A stretch of 64,000 bases of DNA from JBIQJD01 sp044507695 (GTDB lineage: Bacteria; Bacteroidota; Ignavibacteria; Ignavibacteriales; Ignavibacteriaceae). The stretch is taken from positions 124,001-188,000 of the forward strand of contig JBIQJD010000002.1 in the NCBI GenBank assembly GCA_044507695.1. Direction: 5' to 3'. The notes under the pieces are model-generated. The model saw only the letters and a list, made by a program, of their open reading frames with translations, ran no database searches and was not told the DNA's origin. Made by a program: the position numbers and the translations under genes. Shown here in pieces: positions 17,801-25,632 of the stretch; positions within the stretch are counted from its first letter, which is position 1; each line of letters opens with the position of its first letter.

Positions 17801-17873
17801 TGCAAGAATTGAAGCATCATCTTCAGAAGGAAAAACTGAAAACAGCATTATAAAAATTGCAGTAATTAAATAG
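14871..17873 (+). CDS. T9SS-sorted M6-like (immune inhibitor A type) protein lacking the HExxH motif
   Basis: The 1000-residue secreted protein has a signal peptide (about 1-19, ending SSAQ) and an M6-type domain with YFKKVSHGKL, NGFNITNSM, GLPDLFDTE, FGLMDGQS and PSAWEKIYLGWAEPV, all typical of immune inhibitor A-like proteases. At the place where M6 enzymes have HExxH before GLPDLYD, this protein has SVASH (252-256), so only the last His remains. The second half (about 540-890) has propeller-like repeats (AEIIAATKDGRIFAIDGGTG), and the end (about 912-1000) is a sorting CTD with NYPNPV and SGVYIARIEA. It starts 6 nt after porV. It is probably exported by T9SS; activity as a protease is doubtful. 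Confidence 0.8.
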   Translation: MFKYISLFLLIFYLGSSSAQTFIGKLNSSPSDKPKKITAEDTLKILAVMVNFQEDRDASTFGNGKFGTIYSKDYGNTILDPLPHDKAYFESHLEFVKNYFKKVSHGKLNIQYHILPDTFSVSQTMRNYAPANNSDDFTPLAEFTKEVWQIADSKYPDFSFGEYDVFTIFHAGVGRDISLPGSLGNERDLPSVYLGLKTLKNIYGESFNGFQLSNGFNITNSMIIPETESRELSSIVGDVLFEITINGLLAASVASHLGLPDLFDTETGLSAIGRFGLMDGQSIFAYNGVFPPEPSAWEKIYLGWAEPVTLSGEDKNVSLVNHLTASASDTVILKIPINSSEYFLIENRLRDVQNDGSKLTYVLNGDTLTKSFLKDTTGYYSFAVDSVDGVVIDVDEFDWAIPGNGIVIWHIDESVIDVNLAKNKINADKNKRGVDVEEADGVQDIGERFFNIFGDEVIAEGTEDDFWFAGNGAKLYKNRFSKDTRPNTNSNSGANSLITIKDFSEISTRMNFTVTFGDSVIKPLLVHNLGEAKSIKSLSHLSDLKFSVLDDSGLLLVDEHSVTELNQTFSNFKPAVLNKNGNSFLFGVFENQLNIVNASDLQNIFTLNLPAGENATAAPLVRTNEQGFEDVLIGTSRGRVLVYSLQNFPAQNPELFGTFTTDSSGAVLNIAAGSDYAAFTTLNGLFDTNGLQLYFNSSGMADVLENIFTLSVTKNKNGKNIPVIFTNNSIYVVNSSTSFSRINLQGSDASSFAIADVKNDGENYILFKSGNEIIVVNLEGAAAENFSFTDPNAIGFIGTPLSADFEGDSKAEIIAATKDGRIFAIDGGTGKIINGFPLSTGAELAASPVLFNYNGKTALAAVDVKNNLYVWSIGSDEGKLYWAEELGSKSNSAFAAGASGANTITEFFPADKVYNYPNPVYGSETAIRYYVSDDSKINIKIFDLAGDFVAELNDDARGGFDNETIWNVSEIQSGVYIARIEASSSEGKTENSIIKIAVIK

Positions 17874-17879
17874 CACACG

Positions 17880-17945
17880 AATGGCGCTGACCTTTTGTTT
17901 CCACCCGGGAACATCTGTCAAATCTGTGTCATCAGCGTGCTTTGT
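17880..17945. repeat. Degenerate intergenic repeat
   Basis: The spacer between the M6-like gene and the next gene holds GGCGCTGA and, about 45 nt later, TCAGCGTGC, nearly inverted, with AATCTGTGTCATCAG between. Such aatctgtgtcatcag words recur between genes in many Bacteroidota. It is less AT-rich than its surroundings. Function unknown; no second copy in this window. Confidence 0.35.
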
Positions 17946-17986
17946 TTATTTAAGATAATTTCTTTCTCTTACTACTTTTATACAAA

Positions 17987-20900
17987 ATGAAAATAAAATA
18001 CGTCCTGATTTTTTTGGTATTGTTTTTCCCGCTTACTGTAAATGCGCAATTCACAGAGTTCCATCCGGAACTTGATTGGTATACAATTAAAGGCAAACAC
18101 ATTGAAGTACATTATCACGAAGGCGCCGAACGGACCGCGCAAGTGATTGCAAAAATTGCAGATGAAGTTTGGGGACCAATCACTTCACTTTATGAATATG
18201 AACCGGAAACTGTACATTATGTTGTTAAAGATATAGATGATTATTCAAACGGTGCTACATATTTCTTTGATAACAAAATAGAGATTTGGACAAGCGCGCT
18301 TGATTTCGATTTACGGGGCACGCATAACTGGCTGCGGAATGTTATCTCTCACGAATTTACACACCTCGTGCAGATTCAATCATCAATGAAAGCTGTGCGC
18401 ACAATTCCAGCGGTTTTTCTCCAGGTATTGAATTATGAAGATGAAAGAAGACCGGATATTCTATATGGATTTCCGAACTTCATTGTATCCTATCCTTTAG
18501 CAACTATTAATATGCCGGCATGGTTTGCAGAAGGAACTGCACAATACATGCGTCCGGAATTTGATTATGACCGATGGGATACGCATCGTGATATGATTCT
18601 CCGTTCATATGCGCTTGATGGTAACATGCTTACATGGAACGAAATGGGTGTGTTTGGAAAAACAAGCCTTGGTAATGAATCAGCATACAATGCAGGATTT
18701 GCACTTACACGTTACATTGCGCAAAAATATGGGGAGGATAAACTACGCGAAATAAGTGCAGCACTTGGTAAATGGAAAAATTTTACAATTGATGCAGCCT
18801 TTAAAGATGTGCTTGGTAAAGATGGTGATGAAATTTACAACGAGTGGAAAGAACAGATTACTGCTGATTATAAAGAACGAATGAAGGATGTTCTTTCAAA
18901 CAGAGTTGAAGGTAAAATTCTTGCTGCGGAGGGTTTTGGAAATTTTTATCCAACTTATTCAGCTGATGGTTCAAAGTTTGTTTACGTTTCAAATAAATCA
19001 TCGGATTATTTTGGTCCTGCCGGAATTTATCTCTATGATTTGACAACCGGCAAAGAAAAAAAACTTGTATCAAATGTCCGTTCTACTATTGGTTGGATTC
19101 CAGGGCAAAATAAAATTGTATATGCTAAAATTGAAGATGATAATCCAAGCTGGTATAATGTGCATGATCTTTATGTGTATGATATTGATGAAAATGAGGA
19201 AACGAGATTAACACATAATCTCCGTGCAAATCAACCGGCAGTTTCACATGATGGAAGTAAAATTGTTTTCCTGTTTCAGAAAGATGGCACAACCAATATT
19301 GGTATAGTTAATATTGATGGAAAAAATTTTAAGCAGCTAACTTTTTTTCAAAATGGTGAACAGGTTTACAATCCAATTTTCTCTCCGGATGATTCTGAAA
19401 TCATTTTTGATTATTCTTATCATCACTCAAGAGATATTGCTAAAGTAAGTATTGTTGGCGGCACACACACCGAAGTTTATAAAACTTCCTACGATGAACG
19501 CAATCCATCGTTTGATAAAGATGGTAATCTTGTTTTTGCATCAGATGAAACAGGGATTTTTAATCTTTACAGATTTAATCTTAAGACAAAAGAAAAAACA
19601 CAGCTTACCAATACAGCAGGCGGTGCATTCATGCCTTCTGTTTCTCCAAATGGTGATATTTTGTATGCCGGTTATACATCAGGTGGTTATAAAATTTTTC
19701 ATATACCTTTTGAAGAACAGAAAAAAGTTCTTGATGGAAAAAATTATGTTTGGCTGAAAAACCCTCCGCTTGGTAAATTAAATTCAAAAGGAGATATAAG
19801 CGAAGCTGAATTTGAAAAACTTAAAAATTTTGATGACAGAGATTTAACCGGATTTCAAAAAGAAAAATACTCTGGTGCTTTTTCAAAACTTACTTTCTTT
19901 CCACTTTTAAGATTTGATAATTATAACACTTCAAATTCATTCCTCGAAAAACTTAAACCCGGATTGTATGTAACTTCAAGTGATATGCTAAACCGTTATG
20001 CATTTTTTGCCGGCGGTTCAATCAATGCCAAACTTGAGCGTGATCTATTTTTTATTTTTGAATACCGCAACAAACTACCGCTTCTGTTTGATCTTGGAAT
20101 AAAACCTGAAATATCGCTTGAAGTTTATAACATCAGCAGGGAAGCAGATGTTGATATTTTATTTGATGTTGATTCAACATTTACTCCGCCGCGTGCTTCT
20201 GATAGTGTAAAAACAGACGTTACTTATAATTTATTTGAAGTTGATGTTGTTGCCAAACACAGAATTTTTTCGCGCAATCAGAATCTCGAATTCAGATTTA
20301 TATTCAGCCGTTACTCAGCAGCACTTGGAAGTTTTATTGTTCCGAATATAAATCAGCTTTATCCCACAACGAACGATACTTATTTAATCGGCAGAAATTT
20401 TCAATTAAAGTATACACTTGATGCTCTTGTTCCTTATGTTGATTCTGAAATTAATCCTATCGGCGCACAAGTTGAACTTACTTATAATTACGAATCAAAT
20501 AAATTTAATGAAGATGGTGAGTATGTGGTTGAAGATGGAATTTTAAAACCACAGTATAAAGATTTTAATTTTCACAGAATTGAATTGAATTCAAAACTTC
20601 ACATACCAACTTTTCCGCGGCATACAATAAGTGCACAAGTTCGTGCAGGATCAATTTTAGGTCCGCAGGTTCCGGATTTCTTCGATTTTTATCTTGGTGG
20701 ATTAATAGGAATGAAGGCTTATCCTTTTTATGCAATAAGCGGAAATGAAATTGCATGGATTAATTTAACATATCGTTTCCCTCTGTTCAGAAACATTGAT
20801 GCACGCTTAGGGCATTTATATCTTGATAAAATCTTCTTTTCGGTTTATGGAGATTTCGGAAATGCATGGCAGGGAAACAATGTTAAACTTTCTGATTTCA

Positions 20901-21082
20901 AAAAAGGCGCCGGTGCGGAATTACGTATTTCAATGAATTCTTATTATTTGTTTCCAACTCAAATTTTCTTAAATGCATCTTACGGATTTGATAAAGTTGA
21001 ACGCGAAGTAAGAAACGAAGTGATAACTTACGGAAAAGAATGGCGTTTCTATGGTGGAATTCTTTTTGGATTTGATATTTAA
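17987..21082 (+). CDS. Secreted metallopeptidase-like / TolB-type propeller / outer-membrane barrel protein
   Basis: The 1031-residue protein has a signal peptide (1-20, ending VNAQ), a peptidase MA-like zinc domain with HEFTH at 122-126 (SHEFTHLVQ) and a likely third ligand in WFAEGTAQY near 182, then a TolB-like WD40 propeller (about 305-600) with repeats such as FYPTYSADGSKFVYVS, PAVSHDGSKIVF and PIFSPDDSEIIFDYS. The last 390 residues look like an Omp85/surface-antigen-type barrel (YLGGLIGMKAYPFYA, TYRFPLFRNIDARLG). Proteins of this architecture occur in Bacteroidota and related phyla and are little studied. It would sit in the outer membrane with the enzyme and propeller parts in the periplasm or outside. 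Confidence 0.75.
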   Translation: MKIKYVLIFLVLFFPLTVNAQFTEFHPELDWYTIKGKHIEVHYHEGAERTAQVIAKIADEVWGPITSLYEYEPETVHYVVKDIDDYSNGATYFFDNKIEIWTSALDFDLRGTHNWLRNVISHEFTHLVQIQSSMKAVRTIPAVFLQVLNYEDERRPDILYGFPNFIVSYPLATINMPAWFAEGTAQYMRPEFDYDRWDTHRDMILRSYALDGNMLTWNEMGVFGKTSLGNESAYNAGFALTRYIAQKYGEDKLREISAALGKWKNFTIDAAFKDVLGKDGDEIYNEWKEQITADYKERMKDVLSNRVEGKILAAEGFGNFYPTYSADGSKFVYVSNKSSDYFGPAGIYLYDLTTGKEKKLVSNVRSTIGWIPGQNKIVYAKIEDDNPSWYNVHDLYVYDIDENEETRLTHNLRANQPAVSHDGSKIVFLFQKDGTTNIGIVNIDGKNFKQLTFFQNGEQVYNPIFSPDDSEIIFDYSYHHSRDIAKVSIVGGTHTEVYKTSYDERNPSFDKDGNLVFASDETGIFNLYRFNLKTKEKTQLTNTAGGAFMPSVSPNGDILYAGYTSGGYKIFHIPFEEQKKVLDGKNYVWLKNPPLGKLNSKGDISEAEFEKLKNFDDRDLTGFQKEKYSGAFSKLTFFPLLRFDNYNTSNSFLEKLKPGLYVTSSDMLNRYAFFAGGSINAKLERDLFFIFEYRNKLPLLFDLGIKPEISLEVYNISREADVDILFDVDSTFTPPRASDSVKTDVTYNLFEVDVVAKHRIFSRNQNLEFRFIFSRYSAALGSFIVPNINQLYPTTNDTYLIGRNFQLKYTLDALVPYVDSEINPIGAQVELTYNYESNKFNEDGEYVVEDGILKPQYKDFNFHRIELNSKLHIPTFPRHTISAQVRAGSILGPQVPDFFDFYLGGLIGMKAYPFYAISGNEIAWINLTYRFPLFRNIDARLGHLYLDKIFFSVYGDFGNAWQGNNVKLSDFKKGAGAELRISMNSYYLFPTQIFLNASYGFDKVEREVRNEVITYGKEWRFYGGILFGFDI

Positions 21083-21151
21083 ATCAAGCTGAATAATTAG
21101 TGATTATAATCGGAAGGCTTTTTCCTTCGTCTAAAATTTTGAGGTTTATAA

Positions 21152-22033
21152 ATGATAAAAGGAAAGATTGTAATAAGCTGTTCTTTAATTTTAATTTTTT
21201 CAATTTCTATCTCTGCTCAAACAAGAAATGAAATTCAATTAACCGGTAATCTGAATTTCGATTCACATCAAATTTCAAAAGAATATTCAGGCAAAAATGT
21301 AAGTTTGTCTTTTCCTTCATCAGATAAAAAATCCCCGATGCTTGGGGGGCTTATGTCCTTAATTATTCCAGGTGCCGGTGAATTATACGCAGGCGATTAC
21401 CTCAAGGCTGTAATATTTGCTGCTGTAGAAGCTGCAGTAATTACAGTTGCTTTGACTTATGATGGAAAAGGTGATACACAAACAGAAAAATTTCAGAAAT
21501 TTGCAGATGAACACTGGAGCGTTAAACGATATGCACAATGGACAATTGATAACCTGCAGAATCCAGGTTCGGTAATTTATGATCCAAATTTTAATCCAGA
21601 TAATTATGCAGTTTTTAATTCTGATGGTTCCGTAAACTGGACTGAGCTAAACCGTCTTGAATCGAGTATTGGATTTGGTTATTCACATCATTTGCCGCCG
21701 TACGGGCATCAGCAGTATTATGAATTGATTGGAAAATACCCTCAATACAGCCACGGATGGGATGATGCATATCTTTCAGAAACAGATTATCATATACTGT
21801 CTCATAACTTTAAATACTATTCAGGTGAGCGAGGCAAAGCAAATGATTATTACAACATTGCAGCAAAAGCTGTAATAGGAATTTATTTAAATCATTTTTT
21901 AAGTGCACTTGATGCGGTTTGGTCAACAATCAGTTATAATAAAGATCTTGCAATGAAGATAAGAATGGACAATTTAAATTTTGCTGATCATTACGAGTTA
22001 ATACCAACTGTAAATATTCAATTTAATTTTTAA
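21152..22033 (+). CDS. Exported membrane-associated protein, DUF5683-like
   Basis: The 293-residue protein has a signal peptide (about 1-22, ending SAQ), and a motif of the type P-G-x-G-E-x-Y-A-G-x-x-x-K-A near residues 74-88 followed by a hydrophobic helix (AVIFAAVEAAVITVALTY). This resembles the DUF5683 family of Bacteroidota membrane proteins. The middle region is rich in Tyr/His/Trp and a second hydrophobic helix lies near 235-255. Ribosome site GAGG lies 8 nt before the ATG. A GGAAGG/CCTTC hairpin lies in the spacer before it. No function can be given. Confidence 0.6.
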   Translation: MIKGKIVISCSLILIFSISISAQTRNEIQLTGNLNFDSHQISKEYSGKNVSLSFPSSDKKSPMLGGLMSLIIPGAGELYAGDYLKAVIFAAVEAAVITVALTYDGKGDTQTEKFQKFADEHWSVKRYAQWTIDNLQNPGSVIYDPNFNPDNYAVFNSDGSVNWTELNRLESSIGFGYSHHLPPYGHQQYYELIGKYPQYSHGWDDAYLSETDYHILSHNFKYYSGERGKANDYYNIAAKAVIGIYLNHFLSALDAVWSTISYNKDLAMKIRMDNLNFADHYELIPTVNIQFNF

Positions 22034-22165
22034 TTTAATTATTGGATGATGATTAATCTTCATTTCCTCTAACTCTGATTATTCTTAACTCAAGTAATCA
22101 TAATTGAAATTCTTAGTGGAAAATCTCCTCCTTAATTCGGCTCAATACCTTTCAAAATAAATTTG

Positions 22166-22173
22166 TAATTTTG
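22166..22173 (+). promoter_or_regulatory. Possible -7 box of the der promoter
   Basis: TAATTTTG matches TAnnTTTG 36 nt before the der start, but no TTTG or TTG lies 19 nt upstream, so the call rests on one half only. The rest of the 176-nt spacer (22034-22209) shows nothing else. Confidence 0.35.
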
Positions 22174-22209
22174 CGTTCAATTAAATTAAAATCTTGATAA
22201 AAAAAATTT

Positions 22210-23523
22210 ATGAATACACCGCTGGTTGTAATTGTTGGCAGACCTAATGTAGGCAAATCTACTTTGTTTAACAGACTTGTAGGAAAACGAAATGCAATTG
22301 TGCATGATGTAAGCGGTGTTACAAGAGATAGAAATTATGGGGAAGTTGAATGGGCGGGAAAGTATTTTAACCTGATTGATACCGGCGGCTATGTTCCAAA
22401 TTCAACTGATCTGTTTGAAACTGCAATAAGAGAGCAGGTTGAAATTGCAATTGAAGAAGCAGATTCAATTTTATTTGTGGTTGATGCAAGAACCGGTTTG
22501 AATCCGATGGATCGTGAGATTGCAAATATGCTTCGTGCAGCAAATAAAGATTATTTCCTGCTGGTAAATAAGGTGGATTCAGAACAGTACGAAGCAGCGG
22601 CTACAGAATTTTATTCTCTTGGTGTTGAAAAGCTGTATGATATTTCTGCAATAGCCGGAAGAAAAATCGGTGATCTTCTTGATGATGTTACCGCAGGATT
22701 TCCTGAATTATCCGATGATGAACGAAATGATCCCCGGCTTAAAATTGCGATAGTTGGCAAACCCAATGTTGGCAAATCATCTTTAACAAATTCTTTGCTT
22801 GGTTATGATAGAAGCATTGTTACAGATATTCCCGGTACAACACGGGATAGTATCAATTCTATTTTAAAATATTACGGACAGGAAATAGTGCTTGTTGATA
22901 CAGCAGGATTGCGTAAGAGAAAAAGAATTGACGAGAGCATCGAATTCTTTTCAACTATACGGACTTTGAAGGCTGTTGGTGAATGCGATGTTGCTGTAAT
23001 TATGCTTGATGCACAGCTTGGTTTGGAGAAACAGGATCAGAAAATAATTGATGAAGCTGTACGCCGAAGAAAGGGAATTATTATTGCCGTTAATAAATGG
23101 GATTTGATTGAAAAAGAAACTAACACTGCTAAACAGTTTGAAGATGCAATTCGTGAAAAACTTGGAACATTGGATTATCTTCCTGTTATTTTTGTTTCTG
23201 CATTAACAAAACAGAGAATATACAAACTGATTGATCTTGCGATTAATATTGAAACGGAACGTAAGAAAAAAATACCAACCAGTGAATTGAATGAAATAAT
23301 GCTCGCTGAAATTGATAAAAATCCCCCGCCATCTACTCCAACAGGAAAGGAAGTAAAGATAAAATACATTACCCAGGTTGGTGATCATTATCCGATATTT
23401 TTATTCTTCACTAATTTCCCAAAACAAATCCCGGAACATTATAAAAGATTTTTGGAAAGATTGATCAGGAAGCATTTCGGATTTAACGGAGTTCCATTTA
23501 CTTTAAGTTTTAAGAACAAGTAA
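22210..23523 (+). CDS. der: Ribosome biogenesis GTPase Der (EngA)
   Basis: The 437-residue protein has two tandem GTPase domains: the first with GRPNVGKST, DTGG and NKVD, the second with GKPNVGKSS, DTAG and NKWD, then a C-terminal KH-like domain ending at PFTLSFKNK. This double-G layout is unique to Der, which acts in assembly of the 50S subunit. All nucleotide-binding motifs are intact and the length is normal. Confidence 0.96.
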   Translation: MNTPLVVIVGRPNVGKSTLFNRLVGKRNAIVHDVSGVTRDRNYGEVEWAGKYFNLIDTGGYVPNSTDLFETAIREQVEIAIEEADSILFVVDARTGLNPMDREIANMLRAANKDYFLLVNKVDSEQYEAAATEFYSLGVEKLYDISAIAGRKIGDLLDDVTAGFPELSDDERNDPRLKIAIVGKPNVGKSSLTNSLLGYDRSIVTDIPGTTRDSINSILKYYGQEIVLVDTAGLRKRKRIDESIEFFSTIRTLKAVGECDVAVIMLDAQLGLEKQDQKIIDEAVRRRKGIIIAVNKWDLIEKETNTAKQFEDAIREKLGTLDYLPVIFVSALTKQRIYKLIDLAINIETERKKKIPTSELNEIMLAEIDKNPPPSTPTGKEVKIKYITQVGDHYPIFLFFTNFPKQIPEHYKRFLERLIRKHFGFNGVPFTLSFKNK

Positions 23524-23563
23524 AGAAAATTTTAACCGAGCAATTCTTCTTTCTTTATTAAGA

Positions 23564-23585
23564 ATTTATTACAGTTGTAATAAAT
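23564..23585. promoter_or_regulatory. Perfect 22-bp palindrome, TACA-N2-TGTA type operator
   Basis: The arm ATTTATTACA (23564-23573), a 2-nt centre, and the exact inverted arm TGTAATAAAT (23576-23585). The core TACA-N2-TGTA is the half-site arrangement used by BlaI/MecI/CopY-family repressors. It ends 35 nt before the oxidoreductase start, a fitting operator position. No such repressor is encoded in the window. Confidence 0.55.
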
Positions 23586-23620
23586 AAATGATCGCCGTTC
23601 CACTTTCAAAGTATTATTAA

Positions 23621-24973
23621 ATGCTGAAGGATCTAAAAATATTAATTATTGGCGGAAACGCTGCAGGAGCCGCTGCTGCTGCAAAAGCAAAAAGAGTTAA
23701 TCCTTCAGCCCGGGTAATTATATTTGAAGCAGGTGAATTCATATCAACAGGAACATGTGAAATTCCGTACGTGCTTTCAGGTGATATAAAAGATCACGCT
23801 AAGCTGATTTTTTTCACTCCGGAAAAATTTAAAGAAGAAAAAGGAGCAGATATATTTATTAATCATCATGTTGATGAAATTCTTACAAAAGAAAAATCAA
23901 TAGTTGTAACAAATCTTGATACGAATGAAAAAAATAAATTTGAATATGATAAATTAATAATTGCTGCCGGTTCTGTTCCTGTTAAAATTCCTTTCCTTCC
24001 TCCAACTCTTAAAAATGTTTTTAATTTAACTTCTGTAAAAGATTTAATATTTATCAGGAATTTTCTATCTAAAAATAGAGTAAAGAAAATCGGAATATTA
24101 GGTGCTGGATATATAGGATTAGAAACAGCCGATGCACTTCATCAAAACGGATATGATTTAACTATTCTTGAAAAAGAAAATCTTCCTATGCCGCAGGCTG
24201 AACCTGAAATGCGTTACCTGATACTTGATCAGATTAAAGAAAAAAATATTTCTTATTACGGCGGATTTAAAAAGCTGAAGGTTATTTATGATGATGATAG
24301 AGTTTCGGCGCTGAATATTGACAGCCGCATTCTTGATTTTGATTTGATCATTACATCTGCTGGTTTTAAACCTGATTCTTCTTTAGCTGTTCAGGCAAAA
24401 TTAAAAACAGGTAAACACGGAGGAATAATTGTTGACAGAAAGTTAAAAACATCAGATCAAAATATTTTTGCTGCGGGCGATTGTATTGAAGTAATTAACG
24501 CGGTAACAAATCAATATGATTATCTGCCATTTGCATCTATCGCTCATTCGTACGGGCATGCTGCTGGTGAAAATGCTGCCGGCGGAAATACAACGGTTGA
24601 ACCCGTTGTAAAAAATTCTTCTGTAAAAATTTTTGATAAATATTTTGTCTCTGCCGGAATTACTTCAGAAGCAGCAAAAGAAAATAATATGCTTTATGAT
24701 TCAGTTTATGATTATGCAAACAATCTGCCGGATGTAATGCCGAACAGTGAAAAAACTTTTGGTAAAATAATTTTTGAAAAAAGAAGCCGGCGAATTTTAG
24801 GTGCATCATTTTTTGGCGGAAAAGAAACTTCTGGTTACGGGGATATCTGTTCAGCATTAATTAAATTAAAGCAGCCTGTAGATTTTCTTGCAGGAGTAAA
24901 TTATAATTACACACCGCCTCTTTCACCAATGAAAAATTTATTATCTGTACTCGGCAGAAAAGCAGCTAAATAA
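23621..24973 (+). CDS. FAD/NAD-dependent oxidoreductase of the CoA-disulfide reductase/NADH oxidase type
   Basis: The 450-residue flavoprotein has an N-terminal FAD site (ILIIGGNAAGAAAA), a single redox Cys at position 46 in STGTCEIPYVLSGDI, an NAD(P)H site (IGILGAGYIGLETADAL), the second FAD motif (IFAAGDCIEV), and the dimerisation domain. A single active-site Cys in this place, instead of a CxxxxC pair, marks the CoA-disulfide reductase, NADH peroxidase/oxidase and persulfide reductase group. The exact substrate cannot be chosen from sequence alone. It lies about 100 nt after der, behind a perfect palindrome, and 20 nt before upp. Confidence 0.85.
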   Translation: MLKDLKILIIGGNAAGAAAAAKAKRVNPSARVIIFEAGEFISTGTCEIPYVLSGDIKDHAKLIFFTPEKFKEEKGADIFINHHVDEILTKEKSIVVTNLDTNEKNKFEYDKLIIAAGSVPVKIPFLPPTLKNVFNLTSVKDLIFIRNFLSKNRVKKIGILGAGYIGLETADALHQNGYDLTILEKENLPMPQAEPEMRYLILDQIKEKNISYYGGFKKLKVIYDDDRVSALNIDSRILDFDLIITSAGFKPDSSLAVQAKLKTGKHGGIIVDRKLKTSDQNIFAAGDCIEVINAVTNQYDYLPFASIAHSYGHAAGENAAGGNTTVEPVVKNSSVKIFDKYFVSAGITSEAAKENNMLYDSVYDYANNLPDVMPNSEKTFGKIIFEKRSRRILGASFFGGKETSGYGDICSALIKLKQPVDFLAGVNYNYTPPLSPMKNLLSVLGRKAAK

Positions 24974-24993
24974 AAATTATTAATGGAGCAGTA

Positions 24994-25632
24994 ATGAGCG
25001 TTTCACACAAAAATTTTATATTGATCGAACATCCGCTTATTAAACGAGATGTTACAATCCTGAGAAATGTTGAAACTAATCCTGAAAAATTCCGGGCTGC
25101 TGTTCAAAGAATTTCAAACATAATTGCTGTTCAGATAAGCAAAAATTTTGGATTATCTGAAAAAGAAATTTCAACTCCTCTTGAAAATACAACCGGATAC
25201 TTTTTAGCTCATGATATTGCGCTTGTTCCTGTTTTACGTGCGGGACTTGGGATGGTGAACGGTTTTCTTGAAATTATTCCTGAAGCGAAGGTTGGGCATA
25301 TTGGTTTGCAAAGAAATGAAGAGACGCTTCAACCGATTGAGTATTATTACAAAGTTCCAAAAAATATTGAAAGCGCAATTGTGGTTCTTCTTGATCCAAT
25401 GCTTGCAACCGGCGGCAGCGCGTGTGAAGCGATAAACTATTTGAAAAAAAGAGGAGCGGTAAATATAAATTTTGCATGCCTTGTTGCTGCACCGGAAGGA
25501 ATTTCAAAACTTGAACAAAATCATCCGGAAGTAAAAATCTTTGCTGCGGCACTTGATCGTGAATTAAATGAAAAAGGCTATATACTTCCTGGACTGGGAG
25601 ATGCCGGGGACAGAACATTTGGCACACTCTGA
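24994..25632 (+). CDS. upp: Uracil phosphoribosyltransferase
   Basis: The 212-residue protein has the family start (HPLIKRDVTILRN), the VPVLRAGLGMV segment, the PRPP loop in LLDPMLATGGSA and the uracil-binding C-terminus (GYILPGLGDAGDRTFGT). It converts uracil and PRPP to UMP in pyrimidine salvage. Length and motifs are normal. The 3' end overlaps the next gene by about 32 nt. Confidence 0.95.
   Translation: MSVSHKNFILIEHPLIKRDVTILRNVETNPEKFRAAVQRISNIIAVQISKNFGLSEKEISTPLENTTGYFLAHDIALVPVLRAGLGMVNGFLEIIPEAKVGHIGLQRNEETLQPIEYYYKVPKNIESAIVVLLDPMLATGGSACEAINYLKKRGAVNINFACLVAAPEGISKLEQNHPEVKIFAAALDRELNEKGYILPGLGDAGDRTFGTL

Noticed and set aside
21100..21135. Hairpin GGAAGG/CCTTC as an intrinsic terminator
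   Set aside because: The T-run is in the loop rather than after the stem, and the stem has a bulge.
25274..25627. 117-codon minus-strand frame inside upp
   Set aside because: Shadow of a well-conserved enzyme gene.
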